23,903 nt of DNA from Treponema sp. UBA3649 (GTDB lineage: Bacteria; Spirochaetota; Spirochaetia; Treponematales; Treponemataceae): NCBI GenBank assembly GCA_002373325.1, contig DFKI01000064.1, positions 1-23,903 of the forward strand, given 5' to 3'. Shown piece after piece: positions 12,001 through 18,600 of this stretch; positions within the stretch are counted from its first letter, which is position 1, and each line of letters starts with the position of its first letter. The position numbers and the translations under genes are program-made. Under the pieces are notes generated by a model. The model did no database searches. It was given only the letters and a program-made list of their open reading frames with translations, and was not told the DNA's origin.

Positions 12001-12450
12001 AAATGTGCGGGAAACGGCACTTGAATAAGATCCAGACTGATCACAGGCCTTCATTTGCAAAGTATATGTCCCGTCTTTCAACTCAAAGGTCTCTCCGTCA
12101 TAGGAGTAGATTCTGCCGCTTTCATGCTTCAGAGTAAAGGTCCACTGCCACACCCCGTTTTCGTAACTTGTCGGGATTGCTTTTCCGGTAAGCAAATCAA
12201 CTTTGGCCCCAGTCACAGAGTTTGCCATCGAAAAAATCTCCATGTGGTCCATCTTCACGTCATCGGTACTGGTTCCTGTAACAACAATGTCACCACTAAC
12301 AGCGTCCTTGACCGAAGGAGAAACTATAGACGCATAAGGAGCTTCCGTATCGACGGCGGCTCCCAAACCGATTTCACAAGATGTCGTAATCAGCAGGAAA
12401 AGTCCAAGACCAAACAAAGTCCTTGTAAAAGCAAAAAATCTTCCCTTCAT
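1..12450 (-). CDS. Giant Ig-repeat lipoprotein, 3' end outside window
   Basis: The frame starts at ATG 12450 and stays open for 4,150 codons to the left edge; I saw no stop on translating it. A GAGGTG ribosome site lies 5 bases before the ATG. The N-terminus (MKGRFFAF...LLITTSC) is a lipoprotein signal with a relaxed, spirochaete-like lipobox, so Cys25 is the probable lipidated residue. From about residue 33 to 3180 come roughly twenty or more bacterial Ig-like units of about 90-150 residues, with boundary motifs such as VDNTPP, VDGTKP and VDSTDP and internal DxAGN. Near residue 3600 is an IPT/TIG-like stretch (VKISGFNLG). From about 3680 to the edge are sialidase/BNR-like repeats (GGVHIAAQDP, VPHISYYGE), suggesting a beta-propeller. 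A six-Thr run lies near residue 3920. I infer a cell-surface, probably outer-membrane, stalk protein with a binding head. Function and ligand are unknown, and the C-terminus is not visible. Confidence 0.9.
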   Translation of the reverse strand, partial: MKGRFFAFTRTLFGLGLFLLITTSCEIGLGAAVDTEAPYASIVSPSVKDAVSGDIVVTGTSTDDVKMDHMEIFSMANSVTGAKVDLLTGKAIPTSYENGVWQWTFTLKHESGRIYSYDGETFELKDGTYTLQMKACDQSGSYSSAVSRTFDVDNTPPVFLLKKPNSLRMDEATAFGQSVSIKGSVADDHNIEYMKIRLFKEDGTEVALKKNVFNGFDVSDTNVEIALYAGDDVTPSTPVQENYAIAYDLENEGTQRFRLDVELKDVAGNSTSESIKTVYIEENLQKVLASRGISNAPSGAELKQILNGSYFDKEVDLDSEQNVRLSAEQVNVVRDVLAGNPDLNEAYKYWVSDTDDDYLLALRVNVRSNPTYTINNTALKLNSDEAEILTAESWEKIAQNAKLTFIVKQGADANGVVPSSISAKIYKAPEASLTQEAFDNLFTDENLVWNSADAENWQNLYYSEAQDGNYLKDRVNPVATASYILQLPELEQGSYYVIKLFGEDTKEVSLIPESQSYFGFLASGNGNAPGLDAEKNQIVKYVEGSPFDFVLTVNDSLKEPSGNPHYTTDDGIQINYELYRGYAKNTDDLSSLTKISSASGILQDKPDGSTVFVKDNAKSNTESGIYVYNVKIPGDGTAAGDNYTYLLTVRAKNGGGESNKEKYLFHVDGKIPTLTISGAEFIDGSLIKEDSARYNASHNSNEYQVSGTWADDCSGIKRLYYTIGSDDTEHNITELTTPVADSTGWTTILENITDSHGVSYTFFAEDAVGNKCNLLPRNVKFDLSDPVIEITPVPTDNKITNEDISYTVEAEDGYGMKSLAITPTKKDGTSNGVGVDNDATITDPKKKKSTVTFSKVSGDGIWTVNVEATDDNNRKSNKSFKLTVDGTKPVIQPTFTVDNYSGTKNATAKNFFTESSINITGFAREETSGLSKIYWDRKRSTEAEPSALSKSFDVSGTSVGNNYAPFSFNVPGLEEAVGDVHDRIWLQAEDAAGNKSDKLYYDIYVDSTDPSLKVLGYSLGSSYYSISENVYHSGKEMTVYGQISDAGTGVDRLEVSGVSAVVSYSVQDVTESNYNSDIWNAEPASDGNAIKSWKAVFTPSGSENVTAKAYDKSGRSSSLTVCSLQKDTVGPKVEGLNIANGVSIFETNDMLKKVGDDWKLTVSGKWSDEESGTNILKYRIKTGASWGDYVPVDDAPRQKSSVGWSFSFNAVEGSGQELEIVAEDAVGNETSVSITGVTIDWSKPTLTPPSYNSIYKAGDLPDGKKLSFEFNASDSYNLESTSITAERIGDSTFDSTAASVGLELNNDITIGKNQTASAVLTSPLADGTWKITAVAKDKAGRLSDPCEINLTIDGVEPVISDALKLSYMENDERIEKDWSNSVYFGKTAMTFAGTVTEAVGLKSVYYKIVEGTASTAVPGKATFKSVADGAIALSGKNTVTFGATSTAFKSDSSDGKYNILYLQAEDNAGNLSDVKPFDVHVDMTAATLDVSDFANGDVTPSSYTGSILTNKGDNLHIFGTVSDSVSGLDRLELYQGSSKITAVTLKYAASASLAAATWGDLNDSNCKSVNLWRAGFAKGDIPNGNVTVKAYDRAGNEADANFAVVVDENEPTLSNVVLNGNGSYLKVENDGTETTETYYIKNDTAETGIFTISGVTNDDYKIGKTSCVLKKGDEIVAGPFETSGADVTWSFTLNMKNSSVWPDKTEGIIEITTFDAAGNKGFETFNLEIDNTKPSILSHVFTANYKYGTEDVKKDQVFFVGGGKYSESSFSKSTSLPVSGYYKEEGSGIKEIYYYVEQLAKNSSVSRNSDYVKQNKNGTFSVSGNGTIHPQYNGNDVRKYVLYGVEGKPVVNSGKIAEEDFPASKYYSFGETLAGFKPTTEANRNVLYLVAVDNCGNMSDPKKVFVNVDADLGDITSDTMGDKPTNGTSEFTLTGTAEDKLSGIEIMNFMIKSTDGTKQYPIFSYDASSALNKEMYGSAHTDVMNYLASKGYDYESRGIARFYRYDDDTDSYADEYEKVDFYRKDDNSWSNPGDGKYPSFFLEDGPHKIKWELKINPKSTWFTTENLGTSPKVYAIVKDWAGNPSEETEVYYPVATLKLDTLKPSVLVTSPSVSSKVNGTLSITGTVSDVGSAPRSIVLYSYTGTSEPPTKLSEGWTAFKGLTTLTGTVKDETDAITLTNANVSSIYNFSIDGYNFNASLGGNQTGTVYLLPVAYDEAGNTSVNLNDITPTDYKTYNVDLDTDRPLISMNEITGVGSVESERYISKFRSNIGGIVKDDDLISEIKISKDPILSSEGWAAYNQVGRLTCNLGTSIVTFDYEPADTTDSVKTLYIYVKDSAGGEFWTAHTTAWKQPKVKYAKTTSETSLNSVITYVSDSTPPEAHMYVEAAGSENIAKDAVKISSTQASGILKAGGNKAFVVARVDASDLIGVASVSGVLTGEGGKSQNVSFSEDPAASGKYYTTINGSTLSGQKTLAVTVKDKSGFENHPFANLFFDNEGPNITMTTKSDIAFIGEVSARGTASDDAGTPVTFLNCLLLSDDYYNGVADLSNNNVDKNKAKSWLTNPVNAHTPASFFNWSFDLEMPAGSESALAKYKKFENPDETYDMRVALLGRDELGNETFEVKTIKYNPYADRPTAQIVYPDVKAGSSAADVSGTIRVSGTASDNFEVSKVYLQVSFGHSGLKNESGIKTMWESKSNAEDGLWNRETFLSALEDSNVRTSYSNLIKGPEAVTSSETDPEFWGIEATSTDSWYITLNKLREFQNSASCDDSNAADREKTYTVWIRAIAVDNNGLLGKWSEPVALSLNPNAPVIGDAVPAVVEIYDNKDYNGTPKIVAYTADMWINGYAKLSTSAEHTNGISDLSYKVGTTTTVAVDSEQIIAGSDIVSGLDAGNGYRISIPLTAEEETGSWQVDLTAIEGGNGLTKTETYTINYDRKKPDIGGFTLNDEEFAVDAKMQNSNLRLTVGGDVEDDASGFERLLFYFIRGKDPNAVGSTTRVFDPYFDYKTSSENSKIVIGDDFDSMSIDGKSLYGSWKNVTWGANDKSKIIMSTADVHVRKGGMVVVDGVWYKIGSVSGTEVTLDKALPEDVTPASSVFFPYAMVVDNTSSETIKTWTTSGHTFKGLEDGDGMPESISKLSSTWTWDATLHGNYIPDGPVELVVFAQDKAGNISASSIKGTLQNNPPRLAKVYLGTDLDRDGKYSDFEFETYDIYGVEKNYKEAFNLITAGYKVMDGNEAKNSDRGAFIAKKNLAVYPEFIGGMDPIKVVFTRSQEALTPVSGSDGTLREADATKVDADSVFSKGIYEFTNEDLVGKVSYNNDDDKTTPVHLSFWDSTDGLTCGSTSQYSVLRIADLNLDLTDVKAPTNVISPFYWKGADDNSLYMESTENGHIELEGDWMVSGTAYDSTKTSGVEDGDPKVSGKIKIEGYAYDETLLSSISVKVGEFDFAGHLGKDGAYKKVATYAGGKWTLPSATVKDDGWSFAVDDRDPESYFGQRGHKVKWILNLDTEKLDPVAAYDVETSVLSKDAGGKVSSDDFVATGGDGLCNKTVYRMDVVPYITSVKTILSEKSSNPDSSEYDRTAMGHYPVQMMYGATVSETVKISGFNLGAATVEKSVENSGEIFVKVGSVASINNKNNNDAHGSYSGGDDDLLKSYMAEGATIPASGNYDLYSNFYNRRPNGVSNNNLNDDVFLDVWVINSEAAVGLSGRGKLQGLAMKTNPSSKQLGFAFTNGSTSISAPDGTSNSYALWAKDYDVWSAVAMTFDGAGNSYMLGCGGDINDSNGASKFNFFSSRWGKGTSNSLAGGKNGTNALRIEEIGQKGTKYSGSTIAMDKRRIQSPSLAAHSYAGIGKKATTNVYAAYYDSMNAEIRFKWGKFTKDSKEEAQYFVDYYKDNEVSADGQDHQYNPMYAQVLAENVTTTTTTLGTAGAYVSLDVIPDTNGNDTVVLVWYDGTDTLFTYSKSDKHITDSTPSNLSGNGANGAGRYAGTGKISDYWAPPVKIFEGFGSFCKIAADKNGGVHIAAQDPSSGGDLHYAYLSSPTSTPVKCLVDSCGNVGSQLTIDVGVDGSGVIVPHISYYGEAMPKMAYLPGGVETLAAGADENELFTGVWECGYVPTSSDVPEDKINVCLWKNNGVITDSKVGNPSAV
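2900..12360 (-). repeat. Array of about twenty bacterial Ig-like repeats (gene 1)
   Basis: This is a protein-level tandem array, diverged enough that no long DNA repeat is obvious. Each unit follows one pattern: a D-x-T-x-P start, a V/I-x-G-x-x-x-D segment, a G-[LI]-x-x-[VI]-Y-Y middle, then a W-aromatic strand, a D-G-x-[YW]-x-[IV] strand and A-x-D-x-A-G-N before the next start. The pattern matches bacterial Ig-like domains of cell-surface proteins. Unit borders are approximate, and some units carry extended loops. Confidence 0.8.
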
Positions 12451-12513
12451 AATCACACCTCACTCTGTGGCACTTCCCCACAAGAATCTCTCACAACAAA
12501 AATTACCGACAAA

Positions 12514-12537
12514 GCAAAAAATCCGTGGATTTTCCGC
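12514..12537 (-). promoter_or_regulatory. Leader hairpin before the giant lipoprotein gene
   Basis: On the minus strand, GCGGAAAATC and GATTTTTTGC flank the loop CACG. This gives a 10-bp stem that includes two G-U pairs. It lies 64 bases before the ATG at 12450, and its 3' arm carries a run of six T. It could act as a weak attenuator or an mRNA-stabilising hairpin. The stem is mostly A-U, so it may have no function. Confidence 0.35.
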
Positions 12538-12593
12538 AAGTCCCAAAAACACACAAGTGTCTTTCCAGAACTTTTATCTATTAAAACTTCTCT

Positions 12594-12622
12594 ATAATAT
12601 ACAAACCATGGCACTCCCGAAA
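12594..12622 (-). promoter_or_regulatory. Possible promoter for the giant lipoprotein gene
   Basis: A TATTAT -10-like hexamer (12594-12599, followed by AG) lies about 145 bases before the ATG. The -35 position at 17-base spacing (12617-12622, TTTCGG) is a poor match and falls inside the terminator-like hairpin. The core ATATTATAGA recurs upstream of the metallopeptidase gene. The long leader and weak -35 make this tentative; readthrough from the upstream giant gene is the alternative. Confidence 0.35.
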
Positions 12623-12643
12623 GTTACCGCTTCCAGGAATGCC
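12610..12643 (-). terminator. Hairpin between the two giant genes, probable terminator
   Basis: Two 14-base arms (GGCATTCCTGGAAG and CTTTCGGGAGTGCC on the minus strand) pair fully, with three G-U wobbles, around the 6-base loop CGGTAA. The hairpin starts 27 bases after the stop codon at 12671. The following ATGGTTTGTATATT is only moderately T-rich, so termination may be incomplete. It is the strongest hairpin noticed in the window. Confidence 0.6.
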
Positions 12644-12670
12644 CCTGATTTTTTCAAAACCCAAGCACTA

Positions 12671-15600
12671 TCAGAACACGCTCGTCCTGATACCAAAGGC
12701 AAAGTTGAAGAGCACTGGACTTGCCACTCCAACATCTGACGGAATAAACCAAAGTTGTGGCTCAAAGTAGGCAGCCCAAGTTCTGAAATAAGACCAGTCC
12801 TTGAAGGTCATCCTCGGGAACTCAACCTGCATGATTGCCGCAGAAAGAATCTGTGACTTTGGTTTTCCATATTTATCCAAAGCACCAGATTCACTGAACC
12901 AGGCAAACTCCGCACCAAGTGAAATAGATGCACTCAGCCAGTCAAAGTCATGTCCAAAGAAGTAATTGAACGGTATATATCCCAACTGAGCTATAATTTT
13001 AGCACTGATTACAGCGTTTCCTCCATAGCGGAATCTGGTATCCACATCCTTTCCTATAAGGTTCGTGAAGAAGTTGCGCTGATCCTGACTGAACTGACCG
13101 AAGGAGAACTGAATCTTCACGGCGTTGTCAAAGGCTGTAAGTCCAAGTCCGGCACTCCAGAGCGTGGCACCCCAAACATTGAAGTCAAGGTAAAGTCCCT
13201 GGATAAACTTGGGCACCTCGTATGCAGAACGGTCTCCCTTACGCAGGTAGAGCACAACGTCCTCAAGCTCAACGTCATCGCTCGAAAGTCCCTCGAACTT
13301 GAGCTGCTGGTTGTAATGTCCGCCTACACCAGGTGAAATCAGCTTCACGTCCGGCAATGTGCGGTCAACCTGCACGATGGTCCTTGTTATGGCAACCTCA
13401 CCGTTTGCCATCTCAGCCTTTACGAGAAGGAAGTGATAGCCCTCGGCAACATCCTGATTCTCAATGCGGTACTTCCAGTCACCCTTGTCGTTTCTTGAGA
13501 CCGCAGTATAGGTCTTTCCGTTGTCCAAGCTCAGGTACACACGGCTGATTCTCTTCTTCTCAAGCTCCTCGCGCTCCTCAAGCGGAAGTTTCTTGTTCTT
13601 AAGGGCAGCCTTTTCATCTTCGGTCAGAGTATATCCGGCCTTACCACGAAGCATCGGTCTCTCAACGGCGAAGTCTCCGTAAGCGAAGTTGTCCAAAGTT
13701 ACCCACGGTCCGTATGGACTGTATATGAGCGTCTGGACGTTTGAAAGAACCTCGCGCCCTGCGTCTGTCTTTGCCACGACCTGATACGTGTGGGTTCCCT
13801 CAGTCAGATAGAAGGTTCCGGCCTCATAAGCTCCGGGTTTCTCTTCCTCGAACACAAGCGGCTCAAACTCAGGTCCGTCATATTCCACACCAGCCTCAAG
13901 AGCGGCGGCCTTGGCAGCCTCAATCTCAGCCCTCTTTTTCTCGTTGGCGGCATCAATCTCAAGTTTCTTCGCGGCATTTCTCTCAGCCCTTGCCTGTGCA
14001 TCAGCCTCAGCCTTAGCAGCATCCGCCTCGCTGAAGGATTTTTTATCCAGGGCAATCTGGTTTTTCAAGCGGAATGAGAAGTAGCCTGAATCACGAACCT
14101 TCGAGACAAAGCCCGGAATCTTCTGTCCGTCCACCAAAATCTCAACTTCGGTGATTTTTTCCTCTACGCTCTCCGCCACACCATAGATATTGAACTCGCC
14201 CTGCACGTACTCACCGTTGAGAGGATAGAGCAATCCGACCTTCGTAGTCTGCTCGTCCTTCTTGAGATGCACGTTGCGGCTCACGCTCTTGATGTTTCCG
14301 GCATCATCCTTTCCGGTCACTTCCACGTTGTATGTTCCGTCCTCAAGGTCACTTATGTCAAAGATCTGGGAGATGATTGAGTCGGGATAGAGGTCGTTCT
14401 CCGCAATGTCATCGGGAACATTCTTTCCGTCCAGGCTCGTTATGCGCATCACAAGGCTTGAAAGTCCGATGTTGTCCGTGGTCTGTCCTGAAATCACAAG
14501 GTTCGAGACAATCGTGCTGTCGTCAAGGGGAAGCTCAAGATGCAGCTCGGGGGCAGTGTTGTCCACGTTGATCAATGACGTGTAGAGTCCCGTAATGTCA
14601 TAGCCGTCCCAAATCTTCAGATATACCACGTGCGTTCCGTCCTGGATTACGCGGGTATCGAACTCATAGGTCCATGTGGCCTTGTCCTCACGTGTGGCTC
14701 CCGGCACTACGACAGCCTCGTTATAGCTCGCTCCGTTGTCCACTGAAATCTGCACACGGTTGATTCCGTTCTTGTCCATGGCCCATCCGCTCAAAGTCAC
14801 GAATCCGCTCACGGCCTCATCAAGTTTGGGCAACTCGACGCTACCCTCAGGCTCAGAAAGAGACACATTGAAATTGCGTGTCACCTCTTTGCCCCTTACA
14901 CCATTGATGTCCTCGGCATATACCGTGATGGAGTGCTCGTTGTCGGCAAGCATGGACAGGGGTTTGACCATAATCTCGAAACTGGACTTCCCGATGGGAT
15001 TCTCCAGAATCTGATAGTCACCGTCATCCATCTTATAGTAGATTTTGCACATGGTTCCGTCAGCAGATGTCATTCCGTCATCATCATACATTACGCCGGT
15101 AATGTCAAATTCCGTGGTAAGAACGGAGTTTTCGAAAGGCATGTGGATTTCCACGACGGGAAGATCACCCTCGGGATCGATGTTGAAGTCAAACGCGTCG
15201 ATTACGGTGGTGTTTCCTGCCATGTCGCTGACAGTGAACTTCATCGTTGTGTCAATCGGAAGTCCGTCCTGTCCGAGATATGCGGAAGGCATGGGGCCCG
15301 TAAGAGTGTTGCTGTATCTGTCCGCAAGTTTCGCCATCGGGATCTTGCTTTCGGCATCCTCTTTTGCGGCTGTCTTTGCTGCGGGAGCGGGAGTTTCACC
15401 CTCACTTTCCTCACTTGTCTCAGCGTCCGATGCAATTTCCGTCTCGCCAGACTCAGATTCTGTACTCTCGGCAGTCTCAGCGGTAGCCACATCCGAAGCC
15501 GGCTCAGAAGTCTCAGGTTCTTTGGTCTCCGGCTCATCCTCGTTCGTAAGATTGTCCGCCGCCCTCAGGAAGAAGTCCTTGGAGACCTTTCCGTAGGGAC

Positions 15601-18600
15601 CGTCGAAATGAATCAAATCAACATAGCTGTCATCCTTCACCTTGAAGACGAAGAGAGTTTCTCCGTTCACTGACGAGCCAGGATCAGGAAGCATGATTGT
15701 AACTTCAGGAGGTGTGGAGTCCTTTCTCAAGGCGGAGTTGAAGAGGCTCACTTTTCCAGTAAGGTCCGTCGCCCTGATTGTAACGGGCATGTATCCGTCC
15801 GAAACATCCTCCAGGTTCACCACCTCGTTGAAGGCTCCGTTGGACGCGACCCTCACATCCTTCCAGTCCTCCTCAGAAGGCGTTTCCGAAACAGTGTACT
15901 GCAATGACTTCACGCCGTTTCCATCGCGCACGGTACCTGCAATGACAAGCTGAGTCTTGATGTAGTCCATGGGCTTGATGCTCGTCACGTCCAAAATCGG
16001 GGATGAGGTGTCAACCACGAGATTCGCAGCAGGTGATGACCATGAGCCTCCCTCGGCATTAGTAACTCGCACGTTCACGCCGCTGAAAGTACCGTCCCCG
16101 GAAGGAACAATCTTCACGAGCTTTCCCTCGGTGGTCACGTTAAGCCCCCTCACAGTCTTTACCATTGAGGCCGTGAGATTTCCAGGCACGTTCGCAAATC
16201 CGATGAGAGGAGCTCCGTCGTTTAATATGTAAAGTTTGGACGCAGCGTCATAGGAAACATTTCCGGCTGATGTCCAGTAGATTGTCTCGGAGTTGTCCAC
16301 GACGGCATGATTTCTGAGAACACTGACAGTACCGTTGATATTGGAGCTTCCGTTTATGAGAGCGTTGATTTTCACAATTCCCGCAGGAAGATTGACAAGG
16401 GGCACCTCAGCCTCATAGACTCCGTTTCCGTTGTCGCGGATTGTGCCCTCGGGAAGCGGATTTCCGTTTGCCGTCCACATGACAGACTGCACGGGTGAGT
16501 CGGAGATAATTTTCGCAACGAGTGAATGCGGGTCGCTGTCTATGGTTCCGCCCTTCTGAGCCTTGATTTCCATGCCGCTCATGTAGGGAAGTCCGTCCAC
16601 CGAGATGAAGCGTCCGTTCGCGGGTGTCGCAGCCTTGGTCACGTTCACGGTTGTTCCGTTGAGCTCCAAGGTAGATGAGCCGGAAGGAAGAGCCGAGTAT
16701 TTTTTATGGAGGAACATCATTCCCAAGTCGCCCTGGTAGACCGTAACTCCGTAGTAGTCCATGCCATCGCCGTCACCATGCAGCCAGTAGGTAGCCGGTG
16801 GAGCAGGCTCCGCAACAATTCCGTCGCTAAGCTCAGCACTGACTGCATTCTGGATTTTTCTGACAAGAGCCGCAGTGGTCGAAAGCTTTCCGGTGGAATT
16901 CGTCGCGATGAACTCAATCACCGAGATGCCGTCCACAAAATCATCCGCGCTCAGGTTCAGAGTAAAAGAGCCTCTTCTTACGGGCAGGGTCGCACATTCG
17001 GCAAGTTTCGGAGCAGGGACAGCCTGTGAGCCTACAACAGTTCCGTTCTCGTCATAAAGCACCTTCGCGGCAAGAATCCTGTACCGGACCGTCGGAGTTG
17101 AGACGCTCGCAACATTTCCGGAGATGGAGATTGTGTCCTTTGTGTTGAAATTATTGAACGCACCTGTCTGAAGGCTGTTGTCGTTTGTAAGAGTGATGCT
17201 CGGAGCCGATTCCTGTGACGGGAAATAAAGCGGCTTCGACTCATAGATTGCGCCGGATGACGTTGTGACGCGCACGGTAAACTTGTCCGTAGGCACAGAG
17301 CACTTCAGGATGATTGAGTTACCAGATGCGGAGGCGGATATGGATCTGTTTCTCGGATTGACCGCAACCCCGGTGATTCTTCCACCCGCAAAATAACCCG
17401 TGACGTTTCCGTTCTCATCGACCGAGAGAGCTCCGTCGGGGGAAACCACGCTGTCGCTGAAGAAGATTCCCGCGTTCTCGCTGTATGTGTGAGTAAAGTC
17501 AGAGATGTTGAAAATGGCTCCGTGCGATGAAACCCTGTCGAATTTGTCCACAGCAGTAATGGCAAGCTTTGAGACACCCCACGGAATCTCCTCGCCGCCG
17601 AAATCAATCTTCACAGTGGCATTCTTGCTTCCGTCCACGCCCTCGATGCTCTTCTCAATCTTTCCGTCAAGGCCCCATGTCCATTCATAGGAAACGGACT
17701 TGAGACCTGTGGTTGACGCAACATCAATAGTATATGAAGCCTCTCCCTCGGGATTTATCGTCATTCCGTTTGTAAAATCAGCTTCCCCGTATTTCTCATT
17801 GGAGAATGAGGGAGCCGCACCCTTTGAGGAGAAATTCGCCGTCACAGCATCACCTTTGACACCGAATTTGTCAACTGCATAGACAGAGACCTTGTGATCT
17901 CCGTTTGAGAGCTCACCGGGAATGGGAGTATAGAAAACGCCTGTGGACTCAAGCTTGTGCTCAGGTCCGTCATCAAGGGAGTAGAATACTGCGGCTACAC
18001 CATCATCATCGCTTGCAAGACCACGGATGAAAAGAGCTCCGTCCTCGCCGTCAACCTCGCCTACGGGGTACTTCAGCTCAACGACAGGCTTGTCACCGTC
18101 CTGATTCACCCACACGAAATTGAAGGAATTCTTTCCGCCCCTGTCTTCCCTCATAAAGGTCCTGGAGACGCTCGCCTCGTTGCCCATTGTATCCACGGCA
18201 CGAATCACGAAATCCCTGGAGCTCTTAACAGTGCGGGAATCAAGCTCAATGGCCCAGTAGGGGTTTCCTGCAATCAGTGGAAGACGCTCCTCCTTGTCAC
18301 CCCATTTGTAGATGAGGCTCTTGAGTCCGTTCGCATCCTTCGCATAACCGGCGATTGTGAAAATTCCGTTGACAGAATCACCCGGCACAGGGGTAACAAT
18401 CTTCATGTCTGGACCGGAGTTGTCTATATAATAGAGGAAAGATGAGATGCTCATGGATCCGCCCGTGTCGATTCCCTTGAACCAAATGAGTGTGGGACCG
18501 TCGGGAAGTTTCTTCGTGTCAAGGGGAAGCTTGAATGTCCAATATGCTGTGATTCCGTCCTCATCGGGATTGGAGAGCTTGTGCTTGCTCAGCTTGAGAG

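Noticed and set aside
12055..12597. Plus-strand open frame of 180 codons crossing the gap between the giant genes
   Set aside because: Two thirds are antisense to the lipoprotein N-terminus, and the rest covers the leader and hairpin region. There is no ribosome site or domain.
14933..15673. Plus-strand open frame of 246 codons
   Set aside because: It is antisense to the Ig-repeat and acidic insertion of the secreted giant. Its composition (runs of Arg, Leu, Cys, Gly) is a shadow of the repeat coding.
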